Part shown: positions 6,736 through 12,731 of the stretch, one piece after another
How the letters are laid out: every line of letters begins with the position of its first letter
Position numbering within the stretch: the stretch's first letter is position 1
DNA from: CAZYMF01 sp964648215
Lineage (GTDB): Bacteria > Desulfobacterota > Binatia > HRBIN30 > JACQVA1
Direction of reading: 5' to 3'
Assembly (NCBI GenBank): GCA_964648215.1
Contig: CAZYMF010000143.1
Location: 1 to 12,731, forward strand
Length of the DNA: 12,731 nucleotides
The notes under the pieces: model-generated
The model's database searches: none
Told to the model about the DNA's origin: nothing
Seen by the model: only the letters and a program-made list of their open reading frames with translations
Position numbers and translations under genes: made by a program

Positions 6736-7452
6736 ATGCTGCTGTCGTCGCTCGCCTTGCTCGTCGCCGCCTTCGTCCTGTACCTCGCGGTGCCGGCGCT
6801 GCTGATCTACTGGCACTACCCGTGGCCGGTGTACGCGCTGCTGCTCGCCGCGGTCGGCCTCGCCGTGGGGAGCAAGCGCCGCGGTGCGCTACGCTACGCC
6901 ACCATCGGCGTCACCGGGCTGCTGACCGGCCTCTTCTTTTTCGAGACGATCTTCGTCTCGCAGCTCCATCGCCAGCGGCTGGCGGTCGCGGTCGGCGATC
7001 ATTTCCCGGATTTCACCCTGCAGACCTCGACGAAGGAGCCGTTCTCCCCCACCCAGCTCGCGGGCAAGAGCGCCGCATTGTACATCTTCTACCGCGGCGA
7101 TTGGTGACCCTTCTGCCGCGCTGAGCTCGGGCAGCTCACCGAATACTACCGGAAGGTCGGAGCGAAGAACGTGAAGCTCTTCGCCGTCAGCGTCGATCCG
7201 CCCGAGACGTCCGAAGCCCTGCGCCAGCGACTGCACTGCGATTTCACCTTCCTCTCCGATCCGCAGGGCAAGGTTCTCGACCTGCTCCACATCCGCGATC
7301 GCGGCGGCCACGGCGGCCACGACATCGCCTACCCGACGCAGGTGCTGGTGGACAAGGACGGCATCGTGCGCTGGACATACGAGTCACAGAACTTTCGGGT
7401 GCGGGCGCGGCCCGAGGACGTCTTCGCCGCCATCGCGAAGCTGCCGTCGTAG
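6736..7452 (+). CDS. Membrane-anchored peroxiredoxin-like selenoprotein (Sec at TGA 7105-7107)
   Basis: Read through one TGA, this is a 238-residue AhpC/TSA-type thioredoxin-fold protein. Residues 2-26, 28-46 and 52-74 are hydrophobic and look like three membrane helices; KRRG (47-50) between the second and third would place the redox domain outside the cytoplasm by the positive-inside rule. The redox domain starts near 86 (VGDHFPDFTLQT) and includes IFYRGDW-U-PFCRAELGQL, with Sec124 and Cys127 forming a UxxC motif where relatives have CPFC. It continues with FAVSVDPPETSEALRQR, FTFLSDPQGKV, a His/Gly patch (189-195) and YPTQVLVDKDGIVRW. Frame, composition and homology are continuous across the TGA. 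Likely role: thiol-dependent reduction of peroxides or disulfides. Start ATG at 6736 lacks a ribosome site. A nonsense mutation or a sequencing error (TGC/TGT to TGA) is the alternative; conventional calling would give fragments 6736-7107 and about 7171-7452. Confidence 0.85.
7105..7141 (+). promoter_or_regulatory. Candidate bacterial SECIS element with Sec UGA codon
   Basis: The mRNA just 3' of the UGA folds into a stem of six perfect pairs, ugagcu (7122-7127) with agcuca (7133-7138), closing a 5-nt loop cgggc (7128-7132). Further pairs below it (7120-7139, 7118-7140, 7117-7141) are possible with single-base bulges. The loop starts 20 nt after the UGA and has G at its second position, which agrees with the loose rules known for bacterial SelB-binding hairpins. 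A competing fold pairs cugcc (7113-7117) with ggcag (7130-7134). Energies were not computed. Confidence 0.55.
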
Positions 7453-7497
7453 GTGACCGTCTCGCTTTCCGCTTGTCGATCCTGTATGCGACAGCGG

Positions 7498-7521
7498 GCG
7501 TCACGGGCGCGATCGTGACGC
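7498..7521. promoter_or_regulatory. 8-bp inverted repeat before the thiolase-like gene
   Basis: Arms gcgtcacg (7498-7505) and cgtgacgc (7514-7521) are exact reverse complements separated by 8 nt. They lie in the 84-bp gap after the selenoprotein stop and end 4 nt before the ggag ribosome site of the next gene. It could be an operator dyad, or a hairpin ending the upstream transcript; no U-tract follows. Confidence 0.4.
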
Positions 7522-7536
7522 GGCGGAGTGCTACCG

Positions 7537-8703
7537 ATGAGTCTGAAGAGCAAGACGGCGATCGCCGGCCTCGGCATCACGAAGCAGGGGAAGGTGTACG
7601 ATCACAACCAGGTCGGCTTCGCCATCGAGGCGATCCGCCTGGCGCTCACCGACGCCGGTCTGACCCGGGACGATCTCGACGGGTTGCTGCTCAACCCGGG
7701 CCTGAGCTGGACCGACGGCGGCATGGGCTCGTTCCAGCTGCAGCAGGCGATGGGGCTGCGCAACCTGCGCCTGTCGGCGACGATGAACGCCGGCGGCGCC
7801 AGCGCGGGAATCATGATCCAGTACGCCGCCGAGGCCATCGCCGCCGGGCTGGCGAGCACGGTGGCGTGCGTGTTCTCGGACGCCACGCTCAAGCCGCCCG
7901 CGCCCAAGGGAGAGAAGAAGGGCGGCTCGGCGGCGGCCTACGGTTTTGCCCGTGGCCTCGACGCCGCCTACGGCATGTTCGGCGTCAATGCCATGTACGC
8001 GATGGTGGCGCAGCGCCACATGCACCTCTACGGCACCACCAACGATCACCTCGGCGCCATCGCCGTCGCCGAGCGCCAGTGGGCCAACAAGAATCCGCAG
8101 GCGCAGTTCCACGATACGCCGATGACCCTGGACGACTACCACCGCTCGCGCTGGGTGGTGGAGCCGTTCCACCTGTTCGACTGCTGCCTGGTCTCCAACG
8201 GCGGCCTGGCGGTGATCGTCACCTCCGCCGAGCGCGCGCGCGACCTGAAGAAGCCGCCCGTGTACATCTGGGGCATGGGGCAGGGACATCCCGGGGGCGA
8301 TCCGTCGGAGACGCTGACCTCGGGTGCCCCGCTCGCCAAGGAGCAGGCCTTCCGCATGGCTGGCGTCACCCTCGACGACGTCGACGTCGTCGAGCTCTAC
8401 GACTGCTACACGTTCACGGTCCTGGTGTGTCTGGAGGACTACGGGTTCTGCAAGAAAGGCGAGGGCGGCCCGTTCGTCGCCGATGGTCGCCTCGCGCCTG
8501 GCGGCTCGCTCCCCGTCAACACCGGGGGCGGCCAGCTGTCGTCGTTCTACATGTGGGGCATGACGCCGATCTCCGAAGGCATCATCCAGATCCGCGGCGA
8601 CGGCGGCGACCGGCAGGTGCCGCAGGCAAAGGTCGCGCTGGTCAGCGGCAACGGCGGGATTCTGTCCACGCACTCGACGCTGGTGCTGGCGCGGGAGGCC
8701 TGA
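7537..8703 (+). CDS. Thiolase-like protein without catalytic Cys, probable Ltp2-type aldolase subunit
   Basis: Protein of 388 residues with the two-lobed thiolase fold of the SCP-x/lipid-transfer group: N-terminal AIAGLGITKQ, ALTDAGLTRDDLDGLL (36-51), and C-terminal VALVSGNGGILS (366-377). Where thiolases have the acyl-accepting Cys, this protein reads ATMNAGGASAG (81-91), with no Cys from 1 to 110. The usual His of the GG-GH loop is replaced: NTGGGQLSSFYMWGM has Tyr338. DVVELYDCYTF supplies Tyr288 and Tyr291. This matches Ltp2-like enzymes, which cleave beta-hydroxyacyl-CoA by retro-aldol chemistry together with a DUF35 partner; such a partner follows 33 bp downstream. Start ATG at 7537 has ggag 8 nt upstream; the GTG at 7528 is less likely. 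Substrate is unknown: steroid side chain in known cases, but a branched acyl-CoA is equally possible. Confidence 0.85.
   Translation: MSLKSKTAIAGLGITKQGKVYDHNQVGFAIEAIRLALTDAGLTRDDLDGLLLNPGLSWTDGGMGSFQLQQAMGLRNLRLSATMNAGGASAGIMIQYAAEAIAAGLASTVACVFSDATLKPPAPKGEKKGGSAAAYGFARGLDAAYGMFGVNAMYAMVAQRHMHLYGTTNDHLGAIAVAERQWANKNPQAQFHDTPMTLDDYHRSRWVVEPFHLFDCCLVSNGGLAVIVTSAERARDLKKPPVYIWGMGQGHPGGDPSETLTSGAPLAKEQAFRMAGVTLDDVDVVELYDCYTFTVLVCLEDYGFCKKGEGGPFVADGRLAPGGSLPVNTGGGQLSSFYMWGMTPISEGIIQIRGDGGDRQVPQAKVALVSGNGGILSTHSTLVLAREA
8371..8394. repeat. 24-bp perfect palindrome inside the thiolase-like gene
   Basis: The half-site ctcgacgacgtc is followed directly by its exact reverse complement. It encodes Leu-Asp-Asp-Val-Asp-Val-Val-Glu, residues 279-286 of the protein, a conserved region of the family, so codon repetition (gac/gtc) explains most of the symmetry. 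Confidence 0.9.
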
Positions 8704-8704
8704 G

Positions 8705-8726
8705 GATCACCCGTCCTCCGGTGATC
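8705..8726 (+). promoter_or_regulatory. Stem-loop between thiolase-like and DUF35 genes
   Basis: gatcacc (8705-8711) and ggtgatc (8720-8726) are exact inverted repeats around an 8-nt loop. The hairpin begins one base after the thiolase-like stop and ends 10 nt before the DUF35 ATG. It may tune the ratio of the two subunits by affecting mRNA decay or ribosome access; this is an inference. Confidence 0.45.
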
Positions 8727-8736
8727 GAGAGCAGTC

Positions 8737-9144
8737 ATGACCGACTACAAGAAGCCCATCCCTTCCATCACCCCCGAGATGCGGCCGTTCTTCGCCGCCG
8801 CGAAGCGGCACGAGCTGGTGGTGCAACGCTGCAAAGGCTGCGGCACACATCGTTTCCCGGCGCGGGAGATCTGCTCGCAGTGCCTGTCGGAGGAGTCCGA
8901 GTGGGTGAAGGTCTCCGGCCGCGGTGAGGTGTTCAGCTTCAACGTGATGCACCAGATCTACCACCCCGGCTTCGCCGACGAGGTGCCCTACGCGGTCATC
9001 GTCGTCAAGCTGGCCGAGGGGGCGAAGATGACCTCCAACCTGGTCGGTCTGCAGCCGCACGAGATCAAGATCGGCATGCCGGTGAAGGTGGTCTTCGAGG
9101 ACGTCGGCGACGAGGTGACGCTGGCGAAGTTCGCCCCGCTGTAG
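8737..9144 (+). CDS. DUF35 Zn-ribbon / OB-fold protein, partner of the thiolase-like protein
   Basis: Protein of 135 residues. The N-terminal helix ITPEMRPFFAAAKRHEL (11-27) is followed by a rubredoxin-like zinc ribbon with Cys32, Cys35, Cys46 and Cys49 (C-x2-C-x10-C-x2-C). The C-terminal OB-fold runs from about 56 (WVKVSGRGEVFSFNV) to the end, with GMPVKVVFEDV at 113-123. DUF35 proteins bind thiolase-like enzymes and shape or close their acyl-CoA pocket; they also act as partners of HMG-CoA synthases and aldolases. Its place directly behind a Cys-less thiolase-like gene supports a two-subunit complex. The start has only a gagag-like ribosome site, so coupling to the upstream gene is likely. 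Its stop is 30 bp from the stop of the convergent gene at 9175. Confidence 0.9.
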   Translation: MTDYKKPIPSITPEMRPFFAAAKRHELVVQRCKGCGTHRFPAREICSQCLSEESEWVKVSGRGEVFSFNVMHQIYHPGFADEVPYAVIVVKLAEGAKMTSNLVGLQPHEIKIGMPVKVVFEDVGDEVTLAKFAPL

Positions 9145-9174
9145 TCGGGACTGGCTCGCGGCGACGATTCTCGC

Positions 9175-11340
9175 TCACCCCGGGGCGGTGGATGTCGCCG
9201 GCGGCGCCTGCGCCGGTGCCGCCACCTCTCGCAGGATGCTCAACACGCGCCAGTTGCACCCCGAGCACCAGATGTCGCCGGCGGCGCGACGGCCGCGGTA
9301 GACGTGGTGATAGATCACTCCGTCGCTGTACAGATCGCGCTGGATGAAGTCCAGAATCGACTGCGCTCGCTCCTCGAAGGGTTGCTTGCCGGTGGCCGCC
9401 GCCAGGCGATGGAAGGCCAGAGCCGCGTAGCTGTTGGTGGATAGCGAGAGATAGCCGTCGGCGCCGATCTGCGTCGAGCTGGCGGAGTAGGCGCCGCGTT
9501 TGTCGTCCCACAGCGGATCGAGGCCGGAGGCGACGGCCTCGGCACGTTCGAGATACGCGGCGTCCCCGGTGACGGTCCGGGTCTGCAGCAGCGCCAGGAT
9601 CATCATCGCGTTGGGCAGCAGCCACACCTCGTCGCTGCCGGGGCGGGCGCGGTACACGTGAGCCGCATCGTCCCACACCTGGCGGCCGGCGGTGTCGACC
9701 AGCGCGCGCCCGACGGCAGCGGGATCGACGAGCCAGCCGACGCGTTGCTGCGGGAAGGTCTGGGCGAAGAGGAGCTGCGATTCGGCGATCTGGGCGCCGA
9801 TGACGGTCGGGCCGTAGTCGTAACCACCGCCGCCGGTGAACCAGTCGACCCAGTCCATGTAGTAGCGGTCGGCGATGGCGAAAGTGCCGGAGAGCAGGAC
9901 GTAGCGCCGCAGCGCCGCCTCCGCGCGCTCCGGCGGGAAGGCGTCCGGCTGAGCGAGAGCGGCGAAGAAGGCGGTGGCACCGAAGGAGATCTCGTCGAAG
10001 TTGCGGGGCCGCGGCCAGCCGAGCAGCTTCTGCTCGCGCTGCAGCACCGCGGCGGCGGCCTCGTTCTGGTGCGCCGCCAGCAGGACGTTCGTGGCATATC
10101 CGGGCGCGTCGCCGTAGTCGTAGGCGAAATCGCCCTGCTCGCTCGGCAGATGGTTCATCAGCGTGTCGAGGACGCCGTCGAACATGGCGCGGTAACGGAA
10201 GTCGGCCGGACGCAGCTCGTCCAGCGGCAGCTCCGGCGGCTCGGCGACACTGTCGCGCATCGGCCGGCGGCCGAGGATGTTCTCCATCGGCTGCGTGGCC
10301 AGGCTGTCGGCCAGCACCAGCAGGTAGCCGAGATGGGCTTCGAGGCCGGCATCACGCGCCAGCAAGGCGGCGTTGGCGTTGCTTGCGAGCCAGTGCAGGA
10401 TGCCTAGGGCGCGGTGCCGATAGCTCTCGTCGCCCGTGTTCTTGGCCAGCAGCAGCAGCGCACCGGCGAGATAGGCGTTGGCTCGCGGGCTCTTGTCGCT
10501 GTGCTCGGCGGTGGAGAAGTAGGCCCCGTCTTTGTCGCGCAGCGCCTCGACGGCGGCGGCGGTGTCCAGCGCAGCGCTTTCGTAGCGGACGGCTTCCTCG
10601 TTCTCGTAGGCCTGGTTGAGTGCGTACAGCATCAGCGCGTTGGGCCAGAGCGTCAGGCCGTCCTGATCCGCGGCGAAACGGAAGCCCTTGCCGTCCGGCA
10701 GCGGCGCGCGGGTGAGCAGGTCGTCGATGAGCTCGAGGCCGGTGCCGTTCCAGGCGCGGGCGCCGGGATCGCCGAGGTTCCAGTACTCGCGGTAGAGAAG
10801 ATCGAGATACGCCACCCAGGCGCCGAGGCCGGTCGGCCCGAGCTCGGCGAGGTCGCGGGCGGCGGCGAAGGTGTGGATGTCGCCGGCGGCGCGATTGATC
10901 TTCTCGAGGTTGCGATCCACCGCCGCGCGCATGGCGGCCGTGTCGTCGAAGGGCACCCGGCTCTTGGCGGCGTAGAGCCCGAGCGTGCGCCAGACCAGGA
11001 GCGGCGCCACGTCCTTGGCTTCCAGCGAGGAGGCCAGGGCGACGACCGTGTCGCTGGGAAGCCCCGAGCCGAGCAGCGGGAAGATGAGTGCCGGACCCCA
11101 GGCGGCCAGATCGTCGGGCGAGCTCGACCAGGCGCCGGTGGTGGCGGCGGCGCGGCGGCGTGCCTCGTCGAAGGCCTCGTGCAACGGCGCTGCCGGCGAG
11201 TGGGCGGCGAACGTGCGGGTGCCCAGCGTGACGGTGATGTCCGCCCGGCTCGGGGCGGCGGCGCCCGCCAGCAGGGCGAGCAGGGTGAGCGCTGCCACCC
11301 CTGGTGATCGGCGCGCGGTGCTTGTTCTCTTCGATCTCAA
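9175..11340 (-). CDS. Exported alpha-helical (probable alpha/alpha-toroid) protein of unknown function
   Basis: Protein of 721 residues; I do not recognise a named family. Residues 1-33 form a signal peptide (basic MRSKRTSTARR, hydrophobic AALTLLALLAGAAA, cut after SRA), so it is exported or periplasmic. The mature chain is a long series of helix pairs with aromatic/Gly turns, for example TLWPNALMLYALNQAYE, GAYFSTAEHSDKSPRANAYLAGALLLLAK, YYMDWVDWFTGGGGYDYG and WLLPNAMMILALLQT. These recall the alpha/alpha toroid of YyaL-like, AGE-type or cellulase-related proteins. The C-terminus carries WCSGCNW, a possible metal or disulfide site. Start is TTG at 11340, supported by a gaggag ribosome site 5 nt upstream and a complete signal peptide; a GTG at codon 15 is the alternative. 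It lies 15 bp after the GMC oxidoreductase stop and is probably co-transcribed. It could be a binding or processing partner of that enzyme. Confidence 0.8.
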   Translation of the reverse strand: MRSKRTSTARRSPGVAALTLLALLAGAAAPSRADITVTLGTRTFAAHSPAAPLHEAFDEARRRAAATTGAWSSSPDDLAAWGPALIFPLLGSGLPSDTVVALASSLEAKDVAPLLVWRTLGLYAAKSRVPFDDTAAMRAAVDRNLEKINRAAGDIHTFAAARDLAELGPTGLGAWVAYLDLLYREYWNLGDPGARAWNGTGLELIDDLLTRAPLPDGKGFRFAADQDGLTLWPNALMLYALNQAYENEEAVRYESAALDTAAAVEALRDKDGAYFSTAEHSDKSPRANAYLAGALLLLAKNTGDESYRHRALGILHWLASNANAALLARDAGLEAHLGYLLVLADSLATQPMENILGRRPMRDSVAEPPELPLDELRPADFRYRAMFDGVLDTLMNHLPSEQGDFAYDYGDAPGYATNVLLAAHQNEAAAAVLQREQKLLGWPRPRNFDEISFGATAFFAALAQPDAFPPERAEAALRRYVLLSGTFAIADRYYMDWVDWFTGGGGYDYGPTVIGAQIAESQLLFAQTFPQQRVGWLVDPAAVGRALVDTAGRQVWDDAAHVYRARPGSDEVWLLPNAMMILALLQTRTVTGDAAYLERAEAVASGLDPLWDDKRGAYSASSTQIGADGYLSLSTNSYAALAFHRLAAATGKQPFEERAQSILDFIQRDLYSDGVIYHHVYRGRRAAGDIWCSGCNWRVLSILREVAAPAQAPPATSTAPG

Positions 11341-11355
11341 ATCCGCTCCTCGTTC

Positions 11356-12731
11356 TCAGGTGGCGGTGATGCTCTTCCAGTTGGCCTTGATGTACTGCGC
11401 GGTGCGATCGGCGATGGCGGCGGTCGAGATCTGCGGCGGCACGCCGATGGAGGAGGGGAACACGCCCATGTCGCAGATGAAGAGATTTCTCAGGTCGTGC
11501 GACTGGCAGTAGGAGCTCACCACCGAGCGTCGCGGGTCCTCTCCCATCTTGCAGGTGCTCTGCGGATGCGTCGAGGCGAGCTGGATGTCGTTCGGCCGCA
11601 GCCCACGCTGCGCGAAAGCATCGAGGCGGTCGCCGGGCTGGAGCCGCAGCGGGCGGGCGTAGGGCGCGATCACCTCGCGGGCGCCGCTGGCGAAGAGGAT
11701 CTCGGCGCAGTGCCTCATCCCGTCGAGGAAGAGCTGCTGCTCGCGCTCGTTCACGCGATAGTCGATCTCCAGCGTGCCGTCGCTCTTCGTGCGCACCTCG
11801 CCGCTGGACTGGTCGTGCATCAGGACGAGGATGCCGACCATGCGGTGGTAGTTGCGCATGAGCTCGTAGTTGGCGCGGCCGAAGCCGGGCAGGTTGGTCG
11901 CGGTCATCACCGGGAAGCCGAAGACGGGCATGAGGACGTAGCCGGTGTCGGGGTCCTTCTCCAGGTCGATGAACTCGTCGACGTAGTAGCTCTGCGGAAT
12001 GCCGCGGCAGCCGTAGATGTCCTCGTCGTAGACGCCGGACAGCAGCACGCTGGGATGGAGGTGGAGGTTCCTCCCTACCTGTCCGCTGGAGTCGGCGAGG
12101 CCGCTGCGCTGGAGGATCTGCGGCGAGTTGATGGCGCCGGCGCAGAGGACGACGAGCTGGGCCTCGACGCTGACTTGGTGGCGCGGGCGGCCGAGCTCGT
12201 CGACCACCTCGCCCTCGACGCGGCGCACGCGGCCCGCGGCGGCCACCAGGCGGCGCGCCGGGCAGTTCGGATAGATGCGCGCGCCGGCCTTGTCGGCGGC
12301 GGGCACGTAGGTGATCAGCATGCTCTGCTTGGCGTCGAACGGGCACCCGAGCAGGCAGAAGCCGGAGAGAGTGCAGTTCTCGCGGTTGTGGTTGGTGACG
12401 AAGCCGTGGTAGCCGAGCTTCTCGCATCCCTCGCGAATCTTGCCGTTCAGCTTGTTCACCTCGGCGGGGAGGATCGGCTTGACCTTGAGCATGCGCTCGA
12501 CGCGCTCGAAGGACGGACGCAGGTCTTCGTACGACATCTCCCGCACCCCGTCCTCGCGCCGCCACTTGTCGAGAATGGGTGCCGGCGTGCGGAAGCAGTA
12601 GCAGAGGTTGTGCACGGTGGAGCCGCCGACGTTGCGGCCCTGGAGGATGAGGATGGACTGATCCGAGGTGGCGCGTTGCCCCATGTCCTCGTAGAGCAGC
12701 GGCATCATCTCGTCCTCGCGCTGGGTGAAGT
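11356..12731 (-). CDS. GMC-family oxidoreductase (N-terminus outside window)
   Basis: FAD-dependent alcohol/sterol-type oxidoreductase. The frame runs off the window edge, so the Rossmann GxGxxG motif is not visible. Counting from Met at 12708 (450 residues, seven more visible upstream): LQGRNVGGSTVHN (22-34) is a near match to GMC signature 1, AGAINSPQILQRSGL (190-204) matches signature 2 apart from its last Gly, and the C-terminal domain has STHPQSTCKMG (379-389), with the likely catalytic His381. A Cys trio, C112, C118 and C122 (CTLSGFCLLGC), precedes PFDAKQSML, as in long-chain alcohol oxidase-like GMC members. Where such enzymes usually have GVNP, with the second catalytic residue Asn, this one reads GVPPQ (422-426). 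Likely substrates are long-chain alcohols or sterol-like compounds (inference). It is the upstream gene of an apparent pair with the exported protein at 9175. Confidence 0.9.
   Translation of the reverse strand, partial: FTQREDEMMPLLYEDMGQRATSDQSILILQGRNVGGSTVHNLCYCFRTPAPILDKWRREDGVREMSYEDLRPSFERVERMLKVKPILPAEVNKLNGKIREGCEKLGYHGFVTNHNRENCTLSGFCLLGCPFDAKQSMLITYVPAADKAGARIYPNCPARRLVAAAGRVRRVEGEVVDELGRPRHQVSVEAQLVVLCAGAINSPQILQRSGLADSSGQVGRNLHLHPSVLLSGVYDEDIYGCRGIPQSYYVDEFIDLEKDPDTGYVLMPVFGFPVMTATNLPGFGRANYELMRNYHRMVGILVLMHDQSSGEVRTKSDGTLEIDYRVNEREQQLFLDGMRHCAEILFASGAREVIAPYARPLRLQPGDRLDAFAQRGLRPNDIQLASTHPQSTCKMGEDPRRSVVSSYCQSHDLRNLFICDMGVFPSSIGVPPQISTAAIADRTAQYIKANWKSITAT

Noticed and set aside
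6736..7107. A separate 123-residue membrane protein ending at the TGA, followed by a second small gene from about 7171
   Set aside because: The first piece would end just before the active-site Pro-Phe-Cys and the second would start mid-domain without a ribosome site. Both lie in one frame and make one complete peroxiredoxin-like domain.
7531..8673. Open frame of 380 codons opposite the thiolase-like gene
   Set aside because: The conserved thiolase fold lies on the plus strand. The antisense product is an Arg/Val/His-rich shadow.
10352..12565. Open frame of 737 codons on the minus strand
   Set aside because: It overlaps the GMC and exported-protein genes in another frame, is dominated by Arg, Ala and Pro, and shows no family motif.
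1..12731. CRISPR array, tRNA, rRNA, insertion sequence or prophage
   Set aside because: I saw no regular spacer-repeat series, no cloverleaf-like sequence, no transposase or integrase motif and no phage gene.

Overview
This window is GC-rich bacterial chromosome, tightly packed with genes on both strands. It holds ten protein genes: acyl-CoA metabolism, a membrane-linked redox protein, envelope-type sugar chemistry and a GMC oxidoreductase. There is no tRNA, rRNA, CRISPR array, transposase or phage gene. The gene mix (PrpE-type acyl-CoA synthetase, thiolase-like/DUF35 pair, GMC oxidoreductase, likely selenoprotein, repeat-bearing spacers) suits an environmental lineage such as Binatota, Desulfobacterota or Myxococcota. 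That assignment is an inference with low confidence.

Layout. 1-1513 (+): 3' part of a propionyl-CoA synthetase-like gene that begins upstream. 1514-1626: convergent spacer with an inverted array of degenerate heptamers. 1627-5353 (-): a three-gene unit read glpD -> FkbM methyltransferase -> GT4 glycosyltransferase, with gaps of 35 and 47 bp. 5354-5492: divergent promoter region. 5493-5984 (+): exported SnoaL/DUF4440-like protein, ending at a perfect 12-bp hairpin shared with the convergent CBS-domain gene (6015-6449, -). 6450-6735: gene-free spacer with a long imperfect palindrome that encloses a tandem 12-bp repeat. 6736-7452 (+): membrane-anchored peroxiredoxin-like protein interrupted by one in-frame TGA at 7105. 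7537-9144 (+): thiolase-like protein followed by a DUF35 Zn-ribbon/OB-fold partner. 9175-12731 (-): GMC oxidoreductase (N-terminus outside the window) followed 15 bp later by an exported 721-residue protein of unknown function.

Main discovery candidate. The TGA at 7105-7107 lies where peroxiredoxin-like relatives carry the first Cys of a Trp-Cys-Pro-Phe-Cys active site. The reading frame continues on both sides, and a short hairpin with G in its apical loop begins about 15 nt downstream. The simplest reading is a UxxC selenoprotein of 238 residues that ordinary gene calling would split into two pieces. The second candidate is the thiolase-like/DUF35 pair: the thiolase-like protein lacks the nucleophilic Cys and has Tyr at two active-site positions, which suggests an Ltp2-type retro-aldolase rather than a thiolase.
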